A DNA stretch of 64,000 nt from Callorhinus ursinus. Lineage: Eukaryota; Chordata; Mammalia; Carnivora; Otariidae. The stretch covers positions 483,866 through 547,865 of the forward strand of contig NW_020312867.1 in NCBI RefSeq assembly GCF_003265705.1. The letters are read 5' to 3'. The stretch's first letter is position 1. Each line of letters starts with the position of its first letter. The notes beneath the pieces are model-generated. The model was not told the DNA's origin and searched no databases. It saw nothing but the letters and a program-made list of their open reading frames with translations. Below, piece by piece: positions 1 through 10,321 of this stretch. The translations under genes were made by a program, and so were the position numbers.

Positions 1-540
1 AGAGGAGATGCAGTTGTAAAGGGCTGAAAAAGAAAACCAGAGGCAAGAGGGTGGTTCTGGCTGGCGCACTAATGAAATGTCAATGTCACAGAATCAGAGA
101 GCGCCGGGGACATATGTGGAGGCTGAGCCCCAGTTGGAAGAAGTTGTGGGCAAACTTTTTAAAGAAATGGGATATCTTATTTACCACTTTAAACCATTTA
201 AATACATTTTCCCCATTGTACAGATTTTCCATTTGTCACATCTTCAGAAGAATCTCCTACCCATGTTAAGACATTGCTCAAGTGAGTTCTGATGAATGTG
301 CGTGGCTCTGTCTGTGTGTCTACTTATAAGGATGCCTGAAAACGAAAGAAAGGAGTAGAGTCCCACATTTCGACCACCATCCAGGTGGGAAATAGAGGGA
401 CAATTTTCAAGTACAGAGCTGGGAACAAGAATCCAGTGAACTTTCCTTTGGGGCACTTACCACCATAACAATTTCGCATTTCTTTATGTCATCATTGATT
501 TGAGTCATCTCTGACCCATTGTTCCGGTTGGATTCTCTGA
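1..540. other. unassigned unique-looking DNA
   Basis: No gene, RNA gene or recognisable repeat is visible here. Open frames are short, overlap on both strands and show no family resemblance. Confidence 0.5.
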
Positions 541-790
541 AAACAGATGCTAAAATGGAGTTTGGGGTATGAGATGTTTATTATGGAAATAAGGATCAAC
601 ATCTGTAGAGGGGAGGGGGAGGAAGCACATTTGGTCAGAGAAAGAAGTCAGATTGTGATGCAGTCCCCATGAAACCTTGGCCAACCCTGCAGGGAGCTCC
701 AGAACAAAAAGTTTTGGGTCTGGGGGCAAGCTGCCTGGGAAGGGCATGACCTCGGGTGAGGCAGGTCTCTGCAGCTGAGGCAAACACTCA
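541..790 (+). repeat. possible degenerate LTR-like repeat
   Basis: The stretch has the layout 'gagatgtttattatgg', then a G-rich purine run, then 'ccttggccaaccctgcagg'. I associate that layout with a dispersed mammalian repeat also seen at 32795-33130 and, reversed, at 53340-53735. I cannot name the family and similarity is weak. Confidence 0.25.
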
Positions 791-879
791 ACTCAAGGTT
801 CTCTGCTGACTATACTCCTCTCCTTCCTCTGAGGAATCTGGATGGTGTATCTCTGGATGGTCTACCCCCCTACTATAGA

Positions 880-1010
880 GGATAAGCCACAAGAGGATAA
901 AATTGTATCTGGTTTTGCTCACCACTGCATCCATAATCCCTAGCAGAGCATGGTGCATGTAGTCGGTACTCAAAAAGTCTTTGTGGTTCAATTAATGAAT
1001 TACTCAAGGC
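880..1010 (+). repeat. L2 LINE 3' end fragment
   Basis: The order 'gctcaccactgcatccataatccctagcagagcatggtgcat..gtactcaa..ttaatgaat' follows the 3' end of L2 (Met-poor tail: 'cactgtatccccagcgcctagcacagtgcctggcac...ctcaataaa...gaatgaatg'). It is highly diverged and is a non-coding remnant. Confidence 0.5.
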
Positions 1011-2049
1011 GAGAGGTGGCCATGCCAACATAATACCTCCATGAGTTCTCAGAAATAGAGACTTCTGCTAGGCTTTTCTAGCAAGGAGACACTCCCCCCA
1101 CCCCCAAGAAAACCAGTTACATGAATTTAAGATAAGATAAGATTTAAGATAGTAATATGCACGTTCTATAGAAACATTGCGGAGTATAGCAAGTGTCTCA
1201 TGCAAAGCTCTTGTAGCAGATGAGTTTTGAGTCGAGTCTTGAAAGATAATTTGAAATGTATTGGGCAAAAGTGGATGTGCCTAGATGCGGGCAAAATGGT
1301 AATGAAAAAAGAATTGAAATTATAGCTGATGGCACCATTTGCCAACAGAGACGACCATGCACAACGGGGAGGAAGGGAGGACACGTTCTGTGTTGCTCAT
1401 GTTTGGTTAACATGGGGCATGCAGGAAACAGATGTACATGTATGTGAAGCTCAGAGGTGAGCTCCAGAGTAAAATCGCCCAAGAAGAGATATTACCTCAA
1501 TTTCTCCAATTAAGGGGGAAAGGGGGGCCAAAGAAGAAAAGCTGGTACGCTGAGAGATTTGGGATGGAAATGAAGAAGAGTATATTATTTAAGGTGTTTT
1601 CAGTTACAAGGGACCAGAGAAACCCAATTTGAACAAAGCCACAATAAGAAGTGACCTCTCCCTATCAATCATTTCTCTGTCTCTCTGCATCTCCGCCCCT
1701 TGCTTTATTCCCCTGCACAGACAGACTCCTTCATACGTCAGTGAGCATCTCAGGGTTCACAAACCAAAGGCCCTGTGACTACAGAGGAGAAGTGCTCTCC
1801 TGTCATTTCATGTTGGAAATTTCCAGGGAATGACTGTGAGACGAACCGCATGTTCGCCTTGAACTGATCACCACGGTTGTGGACATGTCAAGGGCTGTGA
1901 TGGATGCAGCCGGAGTCATGTGTCCCCTGTTTTCAGAGTAGTGGCTTTGGTCACCAGAAGAAGGGGGAAGTGTACTAGGTGGACAAAAACTATAGATGCC
2001 ACAAACACATATACAAACATACAGAGACTAAAACAAATGAAAGCATAAG
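1011..2049. other. unassigned DNA
   Basis: I see no supported gene. Parts of 1180-1620 have the A/G-rich texture of antisense L2 ('gagtcttgaaagataatttg') but not enough to call. Confidence 0.4.
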
Positions 2050-2461
2050 AAACAAACAAAAACTTGGTGACTTAAAACACCAGCAATTTATTCTCAAACA
2101 GTTCTGGAGGCCAGGAATCCAAAATCCCTCCAAAGGCTCTAGGGGTCCATCCTTCCTGGCCTCTTCCAGCTTCCCGTGGCCCCAGGCCTCCGTTGGCTTG
2201 GAGCCGTGTCTCTCCAATCCCTGTGTCCATCTTTACAAGGCCTTCTCTGTGGGTCGGTATCTCAAATCCTCTGGACCTTTCTCTCAGAAGGACTCCTGCC
2301 ATCGGATTTGGGGTTTACACTAAACCCAGATGACCCCATCTCAGATCCTGAACTTAGTTGCATCTGCAAAGACCCACTTTCCCAGGAAGGTTACATACAC
2401 AAGTTCCAGGAGGTAAGACTTCCACATGTCTTTTGGGGAGCCACTATTCAACCCACTACAC
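2050..2461 (-). repeat. MLT1-type (MaLR/ERVL) solitary LTR
   Basis: On the plus strand this reads as the reverse complement of an MLT1-like LTR. It contains 'acttggtgacttaaaac', 'tttattctcaaacagttc', 'tctggaggccaggaatcc', 'cctcttccagcttcc', 'ggcttggagccgtgtc', 'ttgcatctgcaaagaccc' and ends 'actattcaacccactaca'. The order and spacing over about 400 bp fit a near-complete LTR. No internal retroviral-like region flanks it, so it is a solo LTR. Confidence 0.75.
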
Positions 2462-3274
2462 GCGAGGCCAATACATGAAGCACATTGTGCATAAGACCGT
2501 GGGGAAAGGAGGGGACCCGCGTACTGGGGAGTATGCGTCCCATCCAAAACCATTCATGTTCACTCTGTGTGGCCAAACTAAATAAATCCGGAGCCCAGAT
2601 ATGGTCCACGGGTGTCCAGTTTGGAATGCAGGGCAATCCCAGATGCTCTTCTTCGTGGATGGTACCTTAATGGTGAATTCCTGAAATGCAAATCACAATT
2701 GCAATGACAGCTAAAGATGCCAGATTTTTCCGAAAGCCTAATGTTCAGCTCAAAACTGACTCCGCCATCCACTCTCCGCCTGGCAGGAACTGGCAGAGAG
2801 ATTTTATCACATATGTAGACTGACAAATGAGTAAGTGGCTGAAGGCCATTCCGGTTCTGCACAAACCATAAATCTGACTCCAACAAACAAACAAGGCTCA
2901 GCGGAGTGGCCCGAGCCAGGACTGTATTTGTCACTGAACCATCAGAGCTCAGTCCTAGAGCTTCTTTTCCTGGCTGAGATCTGGGGCCTGCGTCCTGGAC
3001 TTTCAACACCTGCCTTGCTGTCAAAGGGGGCCACATGAGAATTTCCGTTCAACAGCCAAGAAACAATGAATCCTGGGCCCTCGGCCATGTTCTCCGTGTG
3101 TCTGTCTGTCTCACATCTTCCAGAGGCTCGGTTTAGTAGCAACCAGTTAATACCATTGATTTTGCTTCTAAAGAAACCCTAAGAAGATAAGCCAACCCAT
3201 ATGGTGCAATTAAGAACTAGAAGAAGATCTTACTCATTGTGCAAGAAGGAGGAGAGAAAGTCACTCACGGGAGT
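2462..3274. other. unassigned unique-looking DNA
   Basis: No recognisable repeat or gene. The longest frame (2578-3036, minus) has no motif I recognise and is probably chance. Confidence 0.4.
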
Positions 3275-3370
3275 GAAAATGCTCCCAGGGGCCTGAAGGA
3301 AAATGCTCCCAGGGGCCTGAAGGAAAATGCTCCCAGGGGCATGAAGCAAAATGCTCCCAGGAGCATGAAG
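3275..3370 (+). repeat. 24-bp minisatellite, four tandem units
   Basis: Units lie at 3275-3298, 3299-3322, 3323-3346 and 3347-3370. The first two are identical; the third has one substitution; the fourth has a few. The core is 'aatgctcccagggg' followed by 'cctgaag' or 'catgaag'. The period is a multiple of three, so each unit reads as eight codons (ENAPRGLK-like) in the 125-codon frame 3239-3616. That frame shows no other family resemblance, so I treat this as a tandem repeat, not a gene. Confidence 0.9.
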
Positions 3371-4289
3371 CAAGACTCACAAGACCAGGAGGGAAAGAGG
3401 TTCATTAGCATCAAATCACAGCCTCGTCCTGAACCATGGATCTGGAACCGGGATCACTCATCTGGTGGCAGGTGGATGTCAGAGCTGGCTGCTGGGGATG
3501 GCAACGTGGAGAGACAGGCAGCAGAGCTCTCCTCCAGATTCACAGCGAGCACACAGTGTGATAAAACATCAGTGACAAATCCAGTGCAATCAGGTGGGAA
3601 ATCCCCCCCTGAGTAATAACAACTCCCCATCGTTCATTCCGGCTGCCTCCGGAGCCGCGCACCTGATGCCAAGAACTCACTGCTGGTTTGCCTGCCACTG
3701 AGCTCTGTGCAGGTAAACCTTTGGAAGTCTTTCTCCCAGAGCCCCAGGGCACCGAGAGGGTTAATCTTGTCATGTCAAGACTCTCCTCAGATGCAAGAAC
3801 AACCCGGCATCAATTTGACACAGATTTCTTTGGGGGAATCTGGGTTAATCTTTCCGGGCGGGCTGTCCATTTGACAGATGGGAAACAGTTCGGGAGTCAG
3901 TCTCTACACCTCCTGCATGACCCCACCCGACCCCCACCCTCGGCCCTGTCTCCAAATTAAAAATTTAAAAGGGCAATTAAATTTAAAAACAGCAATCTGA
4001 TGTTTACAGGCCCTTATAGGTAATTTATAAATGTTGCATCACAGGTCCCATTTTGTTTAAAGTATTTAATTTGGAGAGAGGCTTCTGTGGGAATGCAGAA
4101 TCTGTCCCAGATGCCCACGGGAGATGCATTGAAAAATGCAAAAGGCTTGGCTGACATCAGTGACTGGGGCAGGGATGAGTCCCCAGTTTCCTAAGGATTT
4201 CTTTGATCCTCCATGCATCTGCAGACTACCTATATAAGCAACACTTTGCCCTCCGCGTGGGCTTTGTATCTGTGTGCTAAATAAATTCG
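3371..4289. other. unassigned DNA with an AT-rich patch
   Basis: No gene or repeat recognised. 3950-4070 is strongly AT-rich ('aaattaaaaatttaaaag'). A 'ctgtgcaggtaaac' at 3703-3716 looks like a splice donor but has no supported exon before it. Confidence 0.35.
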
Positions 4290-4585
4290 CAGAGGCATGA
4301 ATACTCAAGGATCCCAAAGATGCTAGACTAAATGCAATATGGTATCCCTGATTGGATCTTGGAACCGAGCAATGGAAAAACGTGGAAAAGCCAGTGACAT
4401 GCAAATAAAGTGGGGGGTTTGGTCACTAGTAATATACCACTGTTGGTTTCTCTGACAAAAGAAACTGGTTAGGAGGTGTTAACATGAGAGGAAATTGAGC
4501 AAAGGGCATATAGGAACTCTCTGTCTTTGCTATTTTTCTATTAACCTAAAATTACTCCAAAGTACATTATTTTTTCATTTTAAAT
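4290..4585 (+). repeat. old L1-type (L1M-like) 3' end fragment
   Basis: The passage 'atgctagactaaatgcaatatggtatccctgattggatc', then 'gacatgcaaataaagt', 'gttaacatgag', 'gcaaagggcatataggaactctctg' and 'aaattactccaaa' follows a widespread mammalian repeat that I associate with 3' ends of old L1s. A second copy is at 27395-27905. Exact subfamily not assigned. Confidence 0.5.
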
Positions 4586-4699
4586 TTTTAAAAAATGCTC
4601 GAGGTCACCAATCGTGTTTACTAACTCGACTCTTGTCTGAAGATCTGAAAAGTACATATTTGCACCTGGCCAAACTGTTGCAGCCACCACCCGGTGTAA

Positions 4700-5155
4700 G
4701 GAGAGCAGATTGCTGTCTTGATCCCTTTATTCTCTTTCAACCATGTGTATGCTTCACAATTTGCAAATTACATTATCTATTAATCGTTTTACTGATTTCT
4801 TGTCTGTTTCTCCCGGTAGAATGAAAGCTTCTTGAGAGCATGGCACATGACTATGCCATCTCACTTCTGTATTTCTGCTTCCTCGCAGGATACCTGGTAG
4901 ATGGGCTACAGGAATACAATCTTATTCAGACTAAGAATAGAAATTCTTATTTTTCCCTTTCCTTCCCTACTCTCCACTTCCGGAATCAGCAGCTCTGTCA
5001 GTTGTTTAAACAGACATCAAGCAACCCTGAGCCAAAGGAGGTGAGTGTGATGTCTCTTTTCAGACAGAAGATGAGCTCCATGGGGCTAGGAGCATGTGTC
5101 TCTTCTTCCTGCCTGGGACCTAGTTGATACTCACTAAACACCTTTGGGTCGAATG
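4700..5155 (+). repeat. L2 LINE 3' end (one or two diverged pieces)
   Basis: Around 4770-4905, 'ctgtttctcccggtagaatgaaagcttcttgag' matches the L2 3' landmark 'ctgtctcccccactagaatgtaagctccatgagg', followed by a diverged 'ggatacctggtagatggg'. A second similar piece lies at 5060-5155 ('gagctccatggggc...gggacctagttgatactcactaaacacc'). Confidence 0.5.
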
Positions 5156-5404
5156 TCAGGAAACATGGAACAAAGAAAACCAGAGGGATGAGAATGCAGA
5201 TCCCATAGGAACTGAGGGAAGAATCTGGATGAGGGGTGGTAGAGGAAGAGAAACAGTTAATAAAAATGAAGAGCATGATTACTATTCCCTAATAAGTGGA
5301 GTTTCTCTTGGCATATACAATTTCACAAAACATAGTAGAATGGGGGTGTTTGTCATAACAGATCGGGCCCATCATTTAGTGCAGTTCAACATTTTTTAAT
5401 CCTT

Positions 5405-5935
5405 CCAACTTTCCAGATTTCATCTTTGGTGCTAGGAATTTAAGATTGGTAGGACATAGTCATGGTCCTCCAGGAATGTATCATCATGTTGGAGAAACAA
5501 GTGGATGCACAAAAAGTATCTGTGTAATACAGAAAGTACAAGGGTATTGACATGAGTAAGATGCGATGAGAAGGTAGAACACGCGGCTAAGGGGAGGTAT
5601 GGGAAATGGGGCTTTTCCGAAGGAAGTGATGCCTGATGTTGTGCAGGAGAAGCAGAACTTACCCTCTGCCTTCTGTACAGTAAAAGGAATAGTATGAACA
5701 GGGAAAGGAGGAAGATGTAAGAAAGTGAAACGCTATTGGTACAAGGGTTGACAACAGCTCCAACAACGTTTTTGAAATAAAATTTATCCTGTTGGGTCTC
5801 CATTGATTGGTTAATTCATTTTACAAGTATTTACTGAGAGACTGTGCCAAGCCTAGCAGTAGGCACATAGGATGTACAGCTCAAGTTTCATGCCTAAAAG
5901 GAACTCACATTTCAAGAGAATAATTGCAACGCTGC
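5405..5935 (-). repeat. antisense L2 LINE fragments
   Basis: Two antisense starts are visible. 5428-5530 ('ggtgctaggaatttaag...gtcatggtcctccaggaatg') continues toward 'gaaggaagtgatgcctgatg' at 5620. 5820-5935 reads 'tttactgagagactgtgccaagc...gtaggcacataggatgtacag...aaggaactcacatttcaag'. Both follow the reverse complement of L2 3' ends ('tttattgagc..tgtgccaggcactgtgct...gagcttacattc'). Confidence 0.5.
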
Positions 5936-7083
5936 AATGAGCTTCAGAGACCTCACCCATAATCCATTCTGGACCAAGACCCTTACTTTAAAACAATTTT
6001 TTTTTTAATCTTGCTGCTGGATATGTAACCATTCCTCAGTCAATATCACTACTCATATCCCCTGCCTAATTGTTTTAATTAAGATAATAAAATTTATTCA
6101 GAAACTGTACATAGTATTCTCGCTTTTGAAAATCTATGTGTAGCTGCCCTATTATATGAATCTCAGCCACGATTTCACATATTTGTGTTTGACTTTTCTT
6201 GATGGGGCTTGTACATATCTAAAAAAGCCTTTGTCTCATGGATTTGCTTTTTCAGAATTTTTTCGTTTCTTTTCCTGTGTTATTTTTATGTTGACTTTGC
6301 TAATTTTTAGATAACTTCTCAAGTTGAATACTTTGCTTTAATTCTTTATTATTGAATACTAATGCTATGATTTTGTTTCCTGCTATAGTTTTGACCCTAC
6401 CCCATGAGATTTGACATGCACTAGGCCCATTATTTTCTAAATACTTAATGTTAGTTTTTAATATTTATATGACTGAAGAAAGAGACTTTTCTTTACCCAT
6501 GATTTCCAAGTGTTTTGTTTGTTCTGTTTTTTGTTAGGAGACGGAAGGAGAGTATCTTAAGCAGACTCTGTGCCCAGCACACAGTCCAACACAGGGCTCA
6601 ATCTCACAACCCTGAGATATGACCTGAGCCAAAATCAAGAATCAGACACTTAACCAACTGAGCTACCCAGGCACCCCCCCAAGTGGTTTTTATTTACACC
6701 TATTCTTTCAATTTCTAGAATTTATTTTATTCTGGTTAGACAATCTGAGCTGTTTAATTTCTACTCATTAGAATTTACTGAGGATTTCTTTATGCTCAAG
6801 ACTATAACAAATTTTAGTAAATTTCTATGGATTTTGGAAAGAAATTTTTTTCCTTCCTCTGGAAGCTAATGTTAAATATTCATATATTCAGCCTAATAAG
6901 TTTTAATATAAATTTTCATATACAGATTTTTGTCTTCATGATCTATGATAGAATGAAAGTTTTTTGTTTCATCTTCCATAAATAATATATATGAGATATA
7001 ATGAATGAAGACTATTACAACATCATTTAGGATAATACATTTTATCAACATACACTACTATCCTATTTACTGTATTGTGCGTT
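5936..7083 (-). repeat. probable old antisense L1 (left part), hosting a SINE and the young L1
   Basis: AT-rich DNA of L1-antisense texture (many 'tttatt', 'ttctaatacttttag'-like runs). It continues on the far side of the long L1 at 14626-15100, where 'ggatttaaaccatttgcatttattataataattgatac' fits antisense L1 sequence. Highly diverged, so the call is tentative. A SINEC copy interrupts it at 6518-6678. Confidence 0.4.
6506..6690 (-). mobile_element. carnivore tRNA-derived SINE (SINEC)
   Basis: The body occupies about 6518-6678 in minus orientation and ends at the SINE 5' head ('ccaactgagctacccaggc', reverse of 'gcctgggtggctcagttgg'). The pol III box region is the tRNA-like head. Imperfect flanking duplication: 'ccaagtgtttt' at 6506 and 'ccaagtggtttt' at 6679. 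The copy is old, with a decayed A-tail. Confidence 0.85.
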
Positions 7084-7108
7084 AAACTATACTTTGGGTG
7101 AGAGACGG

Positions 7109-7122
7109 AGCAAGATGGCGGA
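7109..7122 (+). promoter_or_regulatory. YY1-like binding site at L1 5' end
   Basis: The sequence 'agcaagatggcgga' starts eight bases into the element and contains the YY1 core 'aagatggc'. Human L1s carry a YY1 site at the equivalent position that sets the transcription start. Function in this lineage is inferred. Confidence 0.7.
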
Positions 7123-7827
7123 GGAGTAGGAGACCTGGATTTCGTCTGGTCTCAGGAATTCAGCTGAATAGGGATCAAACCATTCTGAACACCTACGAAC
7201 TCAACAGGAGATCGAACAGGAGAGTAGCAACAACTATCTGAACAGAGAAGCGACCACTTACTGGAAGGTAGGACGTGCGGAGAAGTGAATCCGAGGCGAT
7301 ATTCGGGAGGATAGACGGCGGGGGAGGGGCCTCCGTCGGCCGCTTCTGGCAAGTGCTAGAGCCGCGGAGCACAAAATCGGACCTTTTAGAAGCCGGCTCC
7401 GCTGAGGGACGTCGCTGCAGTGGCTAAGCGGGGGGTGGAACCCTCGCAGGACAGTGTGGTCTCAGGACCCTCGGGGTCACAGAAAGACCGGGGGTGCCTG
7501 AGTGCGGCAGAGCTCCCAGGTATCGGAGCGGGGAAGCCAGCTGCAGAAACGGAAGCGAGGCGCGGGCTCTCAGCTCGGGGTGGCCATAAACTGTGACCCG
7601 CGGCCCAGTCGGGGCACGGCTCCCCCAGCAGGGACCCAACAAGCAGCAGAGCCGGGGAGACTCCCCTTCCTCCCCTGGGAGGAGCGGTGCGGGAACGCAC
7701 TGCAGGGATCTGCTGGGTTTGGAGACTCCACACGGGGTCAGGTGCCAGAGATAGAAACGCTCGGTCACAGGCCGGGTGAGCATGGAGTGCGGCCGGAGAC
7801 CGGGGAGACGGGAGTGACTGCTTTTCT

Positions 7828-8461
7828 NNNNNNNNNNNNNNNNNNNNNNNNNNNNNNNNNNNNNNNNNNNNNNNNNNNNNNNNNNNNNNNNNNNNNNNNN
7901 NNNNNNNNNNNNNNNNNNNNNNNNNNNNNNNNNNNNNNNNNNNNNNNNNNNNNNNNNNNNNNNNNNNNNNNNNNNNNNNNNNNNNNNNNNNNNNNNNNNN
8001 NNNNNNNNNNNNNNNNNNNNNNNNNNNNNNNNNNNNNNNNNNNNNNNNNNNNNNNNNNNNNNNNNNNNNNNNNNNNNNNNNNNNNNNNNNNNNNNNNNNN
8101 NNNNNNNNNNNNNNNNNNNNNNNNNNNNNNNNNNNNNNNNNNNNNNNNNNNNNNNNNNNNNNNNNNNNNNNNNNNNNNNNNNNNNNNNNNNNNNNNNNNN
8201 NNNNNNNNNNNNNNNNNNNNNNNNNNNNNNNNNNNNNNNNNNNNNNNNNNNNNNNNNNNNNNNNNNNNNNNNNNNNNNNNNNNNNNNNNNNNNNNNNNNN
8301 NNNNNNNNNNNNNNNNNNNNNNNNNNNNNNNNNNNNNNNNNNNNNNNNNNNNNNNNNNNNNNNNNNNNNNNNNNNNNNNNNNNNNNNNNNNNNNNNNNNN
8401 NNNNNNNNNNNNNNNNNNNNNNNNNNNNNNNNNNNNNNNNNNNNNNNNNNNNNNNNNNNNN
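7828..8461. other. assembly gap (634 N) inside L1 5' UTR
   Basis: An unbroken run of N flanked by GC-rich L1 5' UTR. The stated length may be an estimate. Confidence 1.
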
Positions 8462-8650
8462 GACATTTGGAAACCACAGCAACAGGCCCCTCCCCCAGAA
8501 GATCAGCACAAACAGCCAGCAAGCCAAGACCAAGTTTGCTGATCAAGGAGAACGGGAGAACTCCAGTGCTAGGGGAATACTGCACATAGAATTCATGGCT
8601 TTTTTTTACCATGATTCATTAGTTCATCAAAGTTAATTTTTGTTAACTGT

Positions 8651-9180
8651 TTTTTTTTCTTTTTCTTTTTCCCTTTTTCAACCAACATCTTATCAATCCC
8701 TTTTTAAAAAAAAACATTTTTTATTTTTCATTTTTAGAGTCATATTTTATCCCTTCATAGTAGCTACCCTTATTTTTGGCATATATATATATATATAAGT
8801 TGTTCTCTCTTTAGAATTTTGAGATTCAGTTTCTTCTAACAGATCAAAATATATCCTAAATCACTAGTGTATGGCTTTGTTCTAGTCTCCTGCCTGATCA
8901 CATTCTCTCCCTTTTTTTTCTTTTTTCTTTTTCTTTTTAAATCTTCTTTCTTTTTAAAAACAACTTCTTACCTTATCAATTCCTTTTATAAAATCTTTTA
9001 TAATTTTCATCTTTACGGTCATCTTCCATCCCTTCATTGTATCGACCTTTATTTTCTACATATATAAGTCTTTCTTCCTTTAAAATTTTAGCAGGCACTT
9101 TTTTCTAACAGACCAAAATACGCCCAAAATCTAGTGTGTGGCACTGATCTATGCACTAGCCTGATCATATTTGATCATAG
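8651..9180 (+). repeat. tandem duplication in the L1 5' UTR/linker
   Basis: Two diverged T-rich units of about 267-283 bp. Unit 1 (about 8651-8909) and unit 2 (about 8910-9178) share, in order, a poly-T/CTTT run, 'tatcaat', 'tttcat', 'cccttcat', 'tatataag', 'ttctaacaga', 'ctagtgt' and 'gcctgatca'. Anchors: 'ctgatca' at 8894 and 9161; 'tatcaat' at 8691 and 8974. A further T-rich stretch (9186-9290) may be a partial third unit. Confidence 0.7.
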
Positions 9181-9355
9181 TCTGGTTTTTTTTTTTTTTT
9201 TTTCTGTTTTTGTTTTTATATTTTTCTTTTTGGTTTTTTTGTTTCCTCTTTCTTTTTTCTTTCTTTCCCTTTCTTTTCCCCTGGTTTCAGGTCTTTTCAA
9301 CCTATTAGCATTTTGTTCTCTCATTCATTTATTCTGCTCTGGACAAAATGAAAAG

Positions 9356-10240
9356 ATGAAAAATATCACCTCAGCAAAAAGAACAAGAGGTAATACCATC
9401 AGCCAGGGACCTACTCAATAGGGACGTTAGTATGACGTCAGACCTTGAGTTCAGAATCATGATTTTAAAGATACTAGCTGGGCTTGAAAAAAGCATGGAA
9501 GTTATTGGAGAAACCCTTTCTGGAGAAATAAAAGAACTAAAATCTAACCAAGTCGAAATCAAAAAGGCTATTGATGAGGTGCAATCAAAAATGGGGGCAC
9601 TAACTGCTACGATAAATGAGGCAGAAGAAAGAATCAGTGATCTAGAAGACCAAATGATGGAAAATAAAGAGGCTGAGAAAAAGAGAGAGAAACAACTATA
9701 GGATCATGAGGGCAGAATTCGAGAGATAAGCGATACGATAACATGAAACAACATTAGAATAATTGGGATCCCAGAAGAAGAAAGAGAGAGAGGGGCAGAA
9801 GGTATATTGGAGCAAATAATAGCAGAGAACTTCCCTAATGTGAGGAAGGAAACAGGCATCAAAATCCAGGAGGCACAGAGAACCCCTCTCAAAATCAATA
9901 AAAATAGGTCAACACCCCGACATCTAATAGTAAAACTTACGAGTCTCAGAGACAAAGAGAAAATCCTGAAAGCAGCTCGGGAGAAGAGATATGTAACCTA
10001 CAATGGTAAAAATATTAGATTGGCAACAGACCTATCCACAGAGACCTGGCAGGCCAGAAAGGACTGGCAAGATATCTTCAGAGCACTAAACGAGAAAAAT
10101 ATGCAGCCAAGAATACTATATCCAGCTAGGCTCTCATTGAAAATTGAAGGAAGGTTAAAGGCTTCCAGGACAAACAAAAACTAAAGGAATTTGCAAACAC
10201 AAAAGCAGCCCTCCAAGAAATATTGAAAGGGGTCCTCTAA
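9356..10240 (+). pseudogene. L1 ORF1 (RNA-binding coiled-coil protein), disrupted
   Basis: The likely start is ATG 9356 (K-N-I-T-S-A-K-R-T-R...), but this frame stops at 9419-9421 and the protein resumes in the next frame at about 9420. From 9432 a charged heptad-like stretch (LEKSMEVIGETLSGEIKEL onward) matches the ORF1p coiled coil. The RRM and C-terminal domains follow at 9747-10160 (N-N-I-R-I-I-G-I-P-E-E; T-P-R-H-L-I-V-K-L; Q-P-R-I-L-Y-P-A-R-L-S). Lesions: frameshift near 9419, in-frame stops 9699-9701 and 9744-9746, and a one-base deletion near 10163. The deletion diverts the frame to a stop at 10182-10184 instead of the normal end at 10238-10240. ORF1p normally trimerises and coats L1 RNA in the cytoplasm. 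Not functional here. Confidence 0.9.
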
Positions 10241-10321
10241 GCAAAGAGAGAGCCTAAAAGCAGCATAGATCAGAAAGGAACACAGACAATATACAGTCAC
10301 AGTCACCTTACAGGCAATACA

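Larger units (their letters stand above)
7102..8650 (+). promoter_or_regulatory. L1 5' UTR / internal promoter region, GC-rich, contains assembly gap
   Basis: GC- and CpG-rich from 7260 to the gap and again after it, beginning exactly at the target-site duplication. L1 5' UTRs carry an internal RNA polymerase II promoter. The long open frames that can be drawn here on both strands run through the Ns and are artefacts. Promoter activity is inferred from position and family. Confidence 0.75.

Noticed and set aside
3690..3720. A possible exon end with the donor-like 'gcaggtaaac'
   Set aside because: No coding similarity upstream, no matching acceptor and no partner exon. Such words are common by chance.
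7386..8612. Open frames of 233-408 codons on both strands around 7.4-8.6 kb
   Set aside because: They run through the 634-N gap and through GC-rich L1 5' UTR, so most of their length is undefined.
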